DNA of 5,803 nucleotides from Polyangia bacterium (GTDB lineage Bacteria; Myxococcota_A; Polyangia; Polyangiales; Polyangiaceae). The notes beneath the pieces were generated by a model. The model saw only the letters and a list, made by a program, of their open reading frames with translations. It did no database searches and was not told the origin of the DNA. This document shows positions 1 through 5,803 of this stretch, piece after piece. Each line of letters starts with the position of its first letter. Position 1 is the stretch's first letter. The stretch is taken from NCBI GenBank assembly GCA_030433055.1, contig JAUILJ010000560.1, forward strand, positions 1 through 5,803, read 5' to 3'. The position numbers and the translations under genes are program-made.

Positions 1-52
1 CGCCCTCACAGGGTGCTTGCTGCCTGGCGGTCGCAGAGTACCCTCGGCCGCC

Positions 53-136
53 ATGGCCGACTCCTCGCAGCGCCACCGGCTCAACCTGCTGGTCACCACT
101 TCGCTCTCGCTGCTCGCGCTGGCAGCACTCTACTCT
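53..136 (+). other. Signal peptide / signal-anchor segment of the RCC1-FGE protein
   Basis: The first 28 codons from ATG 53 encode a basic n-region (QRHR) and an uninterrupted hydrophobic core rich in Leu, Thr, Ser and Ala, followed by QCDD. This would direct the repeats and the FGE-like domain out of the cytoplasm, in keeping with the many paired cysteines. The cysteine after the core is preceded by Tyr-Ser-Gln, a poor lipobox, so lipoprotein processing is unlikely but not excluded. No clear AxA cleavage site is seen. Confidence 0.6.
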
Positions 137-2332
137 CAGTGCGACGACGCGGCCGAGCGCCCCGTCGCCTTCACCGGCGTCGCCGAGCTACGCGTCGGCG
201 CAGGCCATACGTGCGTCCGACGCCAGGACGGCAGCGTCTACTGCTGGGGCAGCAATCGGCTGAACAGCCTGGGCGTGGAAACTCCACCCAGGCATCAGTT
301 TCGGGAGACGCCTGCACTCGTCCCGGACACCACCGCTCGGCAGCTGCTCGTCACGGGCGTCACGACGTGCGCGCAGGACATCAAGGGGGAGTGGGAGTGC
401 TGGGGCGGCTTCCGCAGTTCGCCGTCGTTCTTCGACGATTTCACCGCGGTGCCCGAGGGTGGGCGCATCGTCACCAGCGAATCCACGGCGTGCTCGATCT
501 TGAGTGGGGTCGCGACGTGCTGGGGGGAGAACGTCAGCGCCCGTCTCACTCCGGGGGAGACAGACGCTTCTCGGACGGTATCGGGTCAGCGATCCTACCC
601 GCGTGCGCTGCCCTTCGATCAGCCGCTCATCACCGTCGCTATCGGTGGCCGACATGGCTGCGTGCTGCGTGACGATCATCAGGTCGAGTGCTGGGGCCTG
701 AACAACTTCGGACAACTCGGGAAGGAACCCAGCTCGGCGAACCAACCCCAAGCTCCCGCCCTGGTCGAGGGACTGGACCACGTGAGAGACCTCGTCTCCG
801 GCTACTTTCACTCCTGCGTCTTGCGTGACGAAGGCTCCGTCTGGTGCTGGGGACGCGGCGACGAGGGGCAACTGGGGATCGGCGACGCTCTCGATGGGGA
901 GGGCAAGCGCCGCCGTCAGGCCACGCCCACCCGGGTTCCGGGCCTCAGTGAGGTGATCGGGCTGGCCGCCCATGCAGCCTCGACCTGCGCGCTGACCAAG
1001 GACCGACGACTCTACTGCTGGGGAAACAACTCCGATGGTCAGCTGGGTGACGCGACGTCGGAGAATCGCTTCGAACCCGTGCGGGTCAAACAACTCCCGG
1101 AGGTCGCGGACTTCTCCCTCGGCGACAGTCACACCTGCGCGCTCACCCGTGCGGGAGAGGTGTACTGCTGGGGCAGCGGCGAAGATGGCGCGCTGGGGGA
1201 CGGCAAGTACGAGTCCAGTGCCGTTCCTGTCCGCGTCATGCTGCCGGAGGTGCTCCCGGCAGCGCCATCGGCGACGGTGCTCCAGGACGCGGGCCCACCT
1301 CCGCTGCCCGAGCCTGGGCCTCCCCAGCGCCACGAGTCGCTCGCGTGCGGCTTCCGCGTGGCACTACCCGGGAAGCGCGTCTATCAAGCGTTGAACGATC
1401 TGTGGGTGGATGGGATCCTGTTGGAGCCCGTGGAGGACCTCGAAGCCAAAGCGTACTGCGTCAAGCGCAAATCCTTCAGGCCAGCAGATCCCGGATCCCT
1501 GTTCAAGACCCTGGAAGCGAGACCCCAGAAGGACGGCGAGCCAGTCGCTTCCGCGCGGCAATATAACGTAGGGTCCGCTGATTGCGTAGAGTACCAGCGG
1601 AGTCCCCACCGGATACTGACCTGCTACACCAAAGAGCACGTGATCATCCTGGCCCTCGAGTCGCAACGGCGGAACCTCGACGGGATCGTGCAGTCCCTGG
1701 AGATCTTCGAGCCCGCGTCGGGGCTGCCGAAACCTGCGGCCATCGGACGCGACTCGGCTCACGCCGGGATGCTTGCGGTGCCGGAGGGTGAGTTCGCCAT
1801 GGGCTGCACCAACCAGTCCTTGCTGTCGATGCCTTCGGGGGAGTTCAGCTGCAGCGAAGAGAACCAGCCCATGCACCGGGTGCGGCTCTCGGCCTATTCG
1901 ATCGACGCGCGTCTGGTCAGCGTGGGTGAGTATCGCAACTGCACAGCAGCGAAGGCTTGCTCACCGGCCGCATACGAGAGCTTCGAGCACCCAGATCCCT
2001 CCGAGCCAGTCGCACGGGTCACATGGAATCAAGCTCACGACTACTGCGAGTACGTGGGCAAGGCGCTTCCAACCGAGGCGCAATGGGAGCGAGCTTGCGC
2101 CTCACCCGAGCTCGAACTCGATCAGCAAGAGTGGGTCAGCGATTGGTTCGCCAACACCTACTTCGTGCGCTCCCCAGTCCAGGATCCGCCCGGGCCCACG
2201 AGCGGTGTCCACCACGTCGTCCGTGGAGGCGCCCACAGGGGAACGCGGGCTGACGCGCTCAAGTTTCGCTACGGCAAGGCGCCAGGGTTTCAACGCGATC
2301 AGCTCGGCTTCCGCTGCGCCCTCGAGCGCTAG
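53..2332 (+). CDS. Membrane-anchored or exported RCC1-repeat protein fused to a degenerate FGE-sulfatase (SUMF1-like) domain
   Basis: Probable cell-surface or periplasmic binding protein of 759 aa; no enzymatic role can be assigned. Numbering is from the ATG at 53. Residues 1-11 are short and basic, and 12-28 form a hydrophobic segment (LLVTTSLSLLALAALYS), so it is a signal peptide or signal anchor. Residues about 43-400 hold seven RCC1-like repeats, each with a cysteine pair ending in CWG (54/64, 106/116, 147/156, 203/213, 255/265, 312/322, 362/372) and most followed by a GQLG-type turn, suggesting a seven-bladed propeller with a disulfide per blade. A Pro-rich linker (about 402-428) leads to an unrecognised region (about 430-565) with four cysteines. 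Residues 573-759 match the FGE-sulfatase fold: VPEGEFAMG, LPTEAQWERAC, EWVSDW, VVRGGA and GFRC. The catalytic cysteine pair of true FGE is absent. The frame is open to the left edge, so a longer protein is possible; ATG 53 is preferred because it gives a clean N-terminal signal and the upstream codons (AGA, GTA, ACA) fit poorly. No good ribosome binding site is visible. Confidence 0.85.
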   Translation: MADSSQRHRLNLLVTTSLSLLALAALYSQCDDAAERPVAFTGVAELRVGAGHTCVRRQDGSVYCWGSNRLNSLGVETPPRHQFRETPALVPDTTARQLLVTGVTTCAQDIKGEWECWGGFRSSPSFFDDFTAVPEGGRIVTSESTACSILSGVATCWGENVSARLTPGETDASRTVSGQRSYPRALPFDQPLITVAIGGRHGCVLRDDHQVECWGLNNFGQLGKEPSSANQPQAPALVEGLDHVRDLVSGYFHSCVLRDEGSVWCWGRGDEGQLGIGDALDGEGKRRRQATPTRVPGLSEVIGLAAHAASTCALTKDRRLYCWGNNSDGQLGDATSENRFEPVRVKQLPEVADFSLGDSHTCALTRAGEVYCWGSGEDGALGDGKYESSAVPVRVMLPEVLPAAPSATVLQDAGPPPLPEPGPPQRHESLACGFRVALPGKRVYQALNDLWVDGILLEPVEDLEAKAYCVKRKSFRPADPGSLFKTLEARPQKDGEPVASARQYNVGSADCVEYQRSPHRILTCYTKEHVIILALESQRRNLDGIVQSLEIFEPASGLPKPAAIGRDSAHAGMLAVPEGEFAMGCTNQSLLSMPSGEFSCSEENQPMHRVRLSAYSIDARLVSVGEYRNCTAAKACSPAAYESFEHPDPSEPVARVTWNQAHDYCEYVGKALPTEAQWERACASPELELDQQEWVSDWFANTYFVRSPVQDPPGPTSGVHHVVRGGAHRGTRADALKFRYGKAPGFQRDQLGFRCALER
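1769..2329 (+). other. Degenerate FGE-sulfatase (SUMF1-like) domain
   Basis: This is the C-terminal domain of the RCC1 protein, residues 573-759 from ATG 53. Family landmarks appear in the right order: an opening VPEGEFAMG, EENQPMHRV, an SxxSIDxxLVSVGEY strand (usual form FxIdkyEVTnaqY), PVARVTW, ALPTEAQWERA, EWVSDW, VVRGGA and the terminal GFRC. Between QWERAC and EWVSDW only about nine residues remain, where the family normally carries a longer loop with PWG and the GNV part of GNVWEW. The region that holds the two catalytic cysteines in true formylglycine-generating enzymes reads RGTRADALKFRYG, without cysteine. The domain is therefore probably structural or ligand-binding. Confidence 0.75.
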
Positions 2333-2374
2333 ACAGAGCCCACCATCGGCTCATTGCCCACGCATCCGGAGACG

Positions 2375-4354
2375 TCAGCTCGGGGATTGCGCTACCTCAG
2401 CGGCCACCAACTCACGAAACGCCGCGTGCGCCGCGTCGTCACCGATCACCGCGATCAGATCTCCGGCGCAGAGTTCATAGCTCGGCTTGGGGCTCGCCAG
2501 GAGTTCTCCGTCGCGCATCACACCCACGATGGATGCGCCGGTACGGCTGCGCACGCCCGACGCGGCGATGCTGCTCCCCACCAGGCCGCTCTCGGTCTCC
2601 AGCTTGGTCCAGCTCAGCTCGAAGGCGCGCTCGGCCATGCGCAGCTGGTTCAGTTGCAGGTAGCTCGAAGGCCGGTTCTGCGGCAGCGGCATGGCCTCGG
2701 CTCGCATCGTTTCCGTACGGCGCTGAATCTCGGTGGCGGGCAAGTCCAGGTGGAGCAACGCCTGACGGGTCATCTCCAGGCTCGCTTCCAGCTCAGGCGA
2801 CACGATCTCCGAGACCCCGAGGTCCTTCAGTCGCTCGACCAGCTCTTGCTCGGAGCCTCGCACCACGACCTCCAGCTCACTGTTCAGGCGCCGCGCGTGC
2901 TCCACGATGGCTTCGGTCGTGACGATGCCCGGAGTCGTTACGACCAGCAGACAGGCGTGGTGCAACTCCGCGGCCTCGAGCACCAGATCGTGGGTCGCGT
3001 CTCCATAGACCGTAGGGAAACGCTCTGCCTGGAGCTGCTCCAGGCGCCGTTGGTCGAGCTCGATCACGACGAACGGCTGTTCCATCTCGAGCAGTGTCTT
3101 GGCGATCAGGCGGCCGACGCGACCCGCCCCGGCGATCACCACGTGGCCCCTCAAGCCGGTCTCCGGCAGGTTCACCGTCTCCAGTGGCTCATGCTTGAAC
3201 AACCGCTTCTTCAGCCCGTACAGCCTCGCCGTCTGTCCACTGACCAGGGGCGTGAGCACCATCGTCACCACCGCTGCGCTGAGCACGAGCGAGAACATGT
3301 CCTCGTCGATGGATCCCGAAGACACTCCAACCCGCGCCAGGACGAACGCGAACTCACCGATCTGGAACATGCCGAGGCCGACGGCCAGCGGCACCACATT
3401 CCCATAACGAAAAACACGCGCCAACCCAGCAAAGATCAGCCCTTTGCCCAGGCTCACCGCGACCACCAGCACGCTGACCTGGCGCCAGTGCTCCAGCAGG
3501 AAGCGCGGGTCGAGCAGCATGCCCACCGAGGCGAAGAACAGCAACCCGAACAGATCCCGCAGTGGGATGATGTCGCTCAGCGCCTGGTGCCCGTAGTCGG
3601 ACTCGCTCAGCACCATGCCCGCCACGAACGCGCCGAAGGCGAAGGACAGACCAACGACGTGCGTGGCGTAGCCCACGCCAAGGCCAATCGCGGTGATCGC
3701 GAGCAAGAACAACTCTCGGGAGCCGACCCGGGCGATGTAGCCGAGCACCCGGGGGAGCAGGCGCGTGCCGAGCAAGATCATCGCCGCGAGGAACACCACC
3801 GCCTTGACCCCGGCGACGCCCAGCGCCGGCAAGCCCACGGCCGGGTCGTTCAGCTGCGGCAGGATCACCATCAGCGGGACCACGGCGAGGTCTTGCACGA
3901 TCAGCATGCCGATCATCACGCGGCTCGAGAGCGTGCCGAGCCACCCCTGGCTCATCAGCGTCTTCAGGATCACCATCGTACTGGAGAGCGAGATCAGCGC
4001 ACCAAGCCACACGCTGGTCTTCCAGTCCCAGCCAAACGCTTTCCCCAGGGCGAAGCCCAGCGCCAGGGTCAGCAAGATCTGAATCGGGGTACCGATGAGC
4101 GCTACGTGCTTCACCGGCTTCAAGTCCTTGAGCGAGAACTCGAGCCCCAGCGCGAACAACAGGAGGGCGACCCCGATCTCCGCGAGCAGCTCGATCTGGT
4201 GCGTGTCGGAGACGGTGAGCCCACCGGTGTGCGGCCCGAGCAACACCCCAGCGGCGATGTAGCCCAGCACCAGTGGCTGCCCGAGGCGCTGCATCAGCAG
4301 GCCGCCGAAGAAGGCGGCCACCACCAGCAAGATGATGTCGGTCGCGATTCCCAT
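2375..4354 (-). CDS. CPA2-family monovalent cation:proton antiporter with RCK (TrkA-N/TrkA-C) regulatory domains, KefB/YbaL-like
   Basis: Inner-membrane transporter of 659 aa that should exchange K+ or Na+ for protons, gated by a cytoplasmic nucleotide-sensing domain. Numbering is from the ATG at 4354. Residues 1 to about 376 form the multi-helix Na+/H+ exchanger domain, with the family motifs SLSSTMVILKTL (122-133), IVQDLAVVPL (152-161) containing the ion-binding aspartate D155, and LFFASVGMLLDP (272-283). Residues about 402-520 are an RCK/TrkA-N Rossmann domain with GAGRVG (409-414) and a following acidic VIELD, typical of NAD(H) binding. Residues about 581-646 look like TrkA-C. Length and domain order are normal for full-length Kef/YbaL-type proteins. 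The frame extends upstream to a TTG at 4411, but the first ATG begins directly before the first helix and the extension would enter the hairpin at 4399-4430. It converges on the RCC1-FGE gene with a 42-base gap and has no obvious partner subunit. Ion selectivity and any glutathione control cannot be read from the sequence. Confidence 0.93.
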   Translation of the reverse strand: MGIATDIILLVVAAFFGGLLMQRLGQPLVLGYIAAGVLLGPHTGGLTVSDTHQIELLAEIGVALLLFALGLEFSLKDLKPVKHVALIGTPIQILLTLALGFALGKAFGWDWKTSVWLGALISLSSTMVILKTLMSQGWLGTLSSRVMIGMLIVQDLAVVPLMVILPQLNDPAVGLPALGVAGVKAVVFLAAMILLGTRLLPRVLGYIARVGSRELFLLAITAIGLGVGYATHVVGLSFAFGAFVAGMVLSESDYGHQALSDIIPLRDLFGLLFFASVGMLLDPRFLLEHWRQVSVLVVAVSLGKGLIFAGLARVFRYGNVVPLAVGLGMFQIGEFAFVLARVGVSSGSIDEDMFSLVLSAAVVTMVLTPLVSGQTARLYGLKKRLFKHEPLETVNLPETGLRGHVVIAGAGRVGRLIAKTLLEMEQPFVVIELDQRRLEQLQAERFPTVYGDATHDLVLEAAELHHACLLVVTTPGIVTTEAIVEHARRLNSELEVVVRGSEQELVERLKDLGVSEIVSPELEASLEMTRQALLHLDLPATEIQRRTETMRAEAMPLPQNRPSSYLQLNQLRMAERAFELSWTKLETESGLVGSSIAASGVRSRTGASIVGVMRDGELLASPKPSYELCAGDLIAVIGDDAAHAAFRELVAAEVAQSPS

Positions 4355-4398
4355 AGCCCGCTGGTGTGATGTGGATCGCCAAGGTAAGCAAGCATGAA

Positions 4399-4430
4399 GG
4401 GAGCGACGCAAAACGCCTCACGTCGCTCCC
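4399..4430 (-). terminator. Perfect 10-bp inverted repeat, probable terminator of the DUF3237-like gene
   Basis: GGGAGCGACG (4399-4408) and CGTCGCTCCC (4421-4430) are exact reverse complements around a 12-base loop. The hairpin lies just past the stop codon (4455) of the minus-strand gene and ahead of the antiporter start (4354), so it fits a terminator separating the two transcripts. On the minus strand the bases after the stem are only moderately T-rich (TTCATGCTTGCTTACC), so it would be a weak or factor-aided intrinsic terminator. It could instead be a 5' leader structure or operator of the antiporter gene. Confidence 0.5.
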
Positions 4431-4454
4431 CGCGGAAATCGACGGCGCCGCCGC

Positions 4455-4943
4455 TCAGTGCGGACGCAGGAGCCGCGTCTCCACCTCGAGCTTGCCAGTA
4501 GCCATGCTGACCTTGCCGTCGATGCGCGCCACACCTCCTGACAGCTCGCTGAACTCTGGATCTGCGACCCGAAATGTGGAGCACCCGCGGATCGCAAAGG
4601 CGACGTCCGGCCACTCGAAATCGGGCGAGAGCAGCTGCTCCAGATCTGGCAAGTGCAAGCCGTGGGGCGGAATGCAGTAACCACGCACCAGCTCGACAAC
4701 GCTGCGGCTACCCAGCGCGAGCGTCTTGGGTGCGTCGATCACGCTGATGCCGTCGCGGCGAAGCAGCAGATGATCGATGCCCCACACGCGGCCGCCGCGC
4801 AGGAAGCCATCGGTGATGGTGCCTTCGAATGCGTTGGCCATCAGCAAGCCTTCGGGTACGAGGCCGACTGGGTTCACGGTGAGCTGCGCTTCGAAGCGAT
4901 ACAGGAATCCATCGGCACCTGTAGTGAGCGTGTTGGTCGTCAT
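4455..4943 (-). CDS. Small DUF3237-like protein of unknown function
   Basis: A 162-aa soluble protein with no signal peptide or membrane segment. Its body resembles DUF3237, a family of small beta-barrel-like proteins of unknown function: an N-terminal strand FLYRFEAQLTV (13-23), a glycine-rich FEGTITDGFLRGG (39-51), WGIDHLLLRRDGISVIDAPKTL (54-75, compare the family's D-W-x-L-x-R-x-DG-x-x-x-x-DA-x-x-TL), and a C-terminal FRVADPEFSELSGGVARIDG (124-143) like the family's F-x-T-x-D-x-x-Y-x-W-L end. The match is by eye, so the family call is tentative. The ATG at 4943 is well supported: AAGGA lies 8 bases upstream (plus-strand positions 4952-4956). It is divergent from the MBL-fold gene across a 210-base control region and is followed by a hairpin, so it is probably monocistronic. 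No catalytic residues can be named. Confidence 0.8.
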   Translation of the reverse strand: MTTNTLTTGADGFLYRFEAQLTVNPVGLVPEGLLMANAFEGTITDGFLRGGRVWGIDHLLLRRDGISVIDAPKTLALGSRSVVELVRGYCIPPHGLHLPDLEQLLSPDFEWPDVAFAIRGCSTFRVADPEFSELSGGVARIDGKVSMATGKLEVETRLLRPH

Positions 4944-5153
4944 CAGAGTGTTCCTTTCGGGGTGAGGGTTCTCACGGTGGTGCGCGACAGAGACCGTTCG
5001 TTACACGCCGAAGCGATCTCGCAGCGTTCGCGGCGACTCCCCTCACCCCCAGGAACGAAAAAGCACACGGCGGATGTAACGCCTGCCTCGCTGCGCGCAC
5101 TTCCTCTGCACACCGCGCGCGCTGCGCGCCATCACTTCGATCAAGGAGTCCCC
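4944..5153. promoter_or_regulatory. Divergent intergenic control region with a matching pair of outward-facing elements
   Basis: These 210 bases separate two divergently transcribed genes. CGTTACA (4999-5005) and TGTAACG (5075-5081) are exact reverse complements. Read outward, each is TGTAACG, preceded by GGCG or GGCGGA, and each lies upstream of one start codon (about 56 bases from the DUF3237-like ATG and 73 from the MBL ATG). TGTAAC agrees with four of six bases of a TATAAT-type -10 element. Upstream of each is GAACG: GGAACG at 5052-5057 with 17 bases to TGTAAC on the plus strand, and CGAACG (5030-5025) with 19 bases on the minus strand. They may be two related promoters or an operator with half-sites. 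No transcript data are available, and the -10/-35 reading is only a proposal. Confidence 0.35.
5143..5148 (+). promoter_or_regulatory. Strong ribosome binding site fixing the MBL-fold start
   Basis: AAGGAG sits 5 bases before the ATG at 5154 and is a near-perfect anti-16S match, which decides the start codon of the right-edge gene. Confidence 0.75.
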
Positions 5154-5803
5154 ATGTTCACGCCCCGTGCTTTCGAGTCGTTTCACGTCACCTCTGACAC
5201 CAGCTGCCTGCCCAGCGCGATCCCGGTGCCAGGCTTCGGCGCGCTACCGGTCAACGCCTACTTGATCCGTGGGGCTCAGCGCGTGCTCATCGACGCTGGC
5301 ATGCCCGGCTTCGCCGAGCATTCGATCGATTCAGTCACCAAGCTGATCAACCCGACAGATCTCGATTGGATCTGGCTCACGCACTGTGACGCCGACCACC
5401 TCGGGGCGCTCCCGGAGCTGCTCGAGCTCGCTCCTTCCGCGCGGATCGTCACGAACTACCTCGGGATGGGCAAGCTCGGCATGCGCCTGGAGATCCCGCC
5501 GGAGCGCTTCTACCTGATGAACCCTGGCCAGCGCCTCGATCTCGGCGACCGGCAGCTGATCGCGACGAGCCTTCCGAGCTATGACGCCCCGGAGACCATG
5601 GGCGCCTTCGACACCAGGTCCCTCGCGCTCTTCTGCTCGGACTGCTTCGGCGCGGTGCTGGACGAAGCCGACGCGCAGCAGGCGCCCACCGACATCGCCG
5701 GCATCGATCCAGTGAAGCTGGCGCTGGGGCTCAAGCTCTGGACCAGCGTGGACGCACCGTGGCTGGCCGATGTCGACCCCAACGGCTTCCACGGTCGGCG
5801 GCG
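5154..5803 (+). CDS. Metallo-beta-lactamase-fold protein with HxDxDH motif, 3' end outside the window
   Basis: Partial: the first 216 residues are present and the frame runs off the right edge without a stop. It is predicted to be a soluble cytoplasmic metal-binding hydrolase or redox protein of the metallo-beta-lactamase (MBL) superfamily. The fold is shown by LPVNAYLI (31-38), VLIDAGMPG (44-52), IWLTHCDADHLGALPELL (73-90) and a FCSDCFG strand-turn (160-166) carrying D163, the usual bridging metal ligand. The metal motif is H77-x-D79-x-D81-H82, with Asp replacing the second His of the classical HxHxDH. The third histidine expected around 137-150 is missing; that stretch reads SLPSYDAPETMG, and no histidine occurs between residues 82 and 213. 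SDCFG resembles the SxDxFG region of flavodiiron and related oxygen-binding MBL proteins. The last ligand histidine would lie beyond the window. Its substrate is unknown. It is divergent from the DUF3237-like gene and probably shares its control region. Confidence 0.85.
   Translation, partial: MFTPRAFESFHVTSDTSCLPSAIPVPGFGALPVNAYLIRGAQRVLIDAGMPGFAEHSIDSVTKLINPTDLDWIWLTHCDADHLGALPELLELAPSARIVTNYLGMGKLGMRLEIPPERFYLMNPGQRLDLGDRQLIATSLPSYDAPETMGAFDTRSLALFCSDCFGAVLDEADAQQAPTDIAGIDPVKLALGLKLWTSVDAPWLADVDPNGFHGRR

Noticed and set aside
14..16. Cys codon in the in-frame upstream peptide ALTGC, which resembles a lipobox
   Set aside because: It lies outside the favoured start, and a second full hydrophobic signal follows at residues 12-28; a lipoprotein signal directly followed by another export signal is unlikely.
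188..1333. A 381-codon minus-strand open frame opposite the RCC1 repeats
   Set aside because: The plus strand encodes seven recognisable repeats here; the antisense product is Arg/Ala/Gly-rich without motifs.
2336..2352. GAGCC / GGCTC inverted repeat in the gap between the convergent genes
   Set aside because: The stem is only 5 bp with no T-run on either strand, too weak to call a bidirectional terminator.
2354..4369. A 671-codon plus-strand open frame covering the whole antiporter gene
   Set aside because: It lies antisense to a gene with clear CPA2 and RCK motifs. Its product is a His/Gln/Arg/Asp-rich string with no domain, as expected from the antisense frame of a GC-rich gene.
3354..4421. 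A 355-codon minus-strand open frame in another frame of the antiporter gene
   Set aside because: It is a frame-shifted shadow of the antiporter coding sequence with Arg- and Ala-rich content and no helices.
5089..5129. Two direct copies of CGCTGCGCGC
   Set aside because: Low-complexity GC-rich sequence in which such repeats arise by chance; no third copy or symmetry was seen.
5331..5792. A 153-codon minus-strand open frame at the right edge
   Set aside because: It is antisense to the MBL-fold gene, whose HxDxDH motif and ribosome binding site are clear.

Overview
The window is very GC-rich, with codon third positions almost always G or C, and carries long spurious open frames antisense to its real genes. 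A secreted or anchored protein built from RCC1-type repeats with paired cysteines (C-x8/9-C-W-G), fused to a formylglycine-generating-enzyme-like domain, is a style typical of Myxococcota, especially large-genome Polyangia such as Sorangium relatives. That assignment is an inference from protein style and base composition; no rRNA or marker gene is present.

Layout. (1) 53-2332, plus strand: a large N-terminally anchored or exported protein with seven RCC1-like repeats, a proline-rich linker, an unrecognised cysteine-containing middle region and a degenerate FGE-sulfatase (SUMF1-fold) domain. (2) 2375-4354, minus strand: a complete CPA2 cation:proton antiporter with a membrane exchanger domain, a cytoplasmic NAD-binding RCK/TrkA-N domain and a TrkA-C domain. 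It converges tail-to-tail on gene 1 with a 42-base gap. (3) 4399-4430: a perfect 10-bp inverted repeat, probably the terminator of the next gene. (4) 4455-4943, minus strand: a small protein resembling DUF3237. (5) 4944-5153: a divergent intergenic region holding a pair of outward-facing matching elements that could be two promoters. (6) 5154 to the right edge, plus strand: a metallo-beta-lactamase-fold protein, cut off by the window end, with a non-standard HxDxDH metal motif.

How they fit together. The antiporter looks like a stand-alone housekeeping or stress ion-transport gene. The DUF3237-like and MBL-fold genes share one divergent control region and may be co-regulated, but the sequence shows no pathway linking them. 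The RCC1-FGE protein faces the outside of the cytoplasm and looks like a binding or recognition protein rather than an enzyme, because its FGE-like domain lacks both the catalytic cysteines and an internal segment of the family. I see no RNA genes, CRISPR arrays, insertion sequences or integration sites. No complete novel multi-gene system is evident; the most unusual items are the RCC1-FGE architecture and the MBL protein with altered metal ligands.
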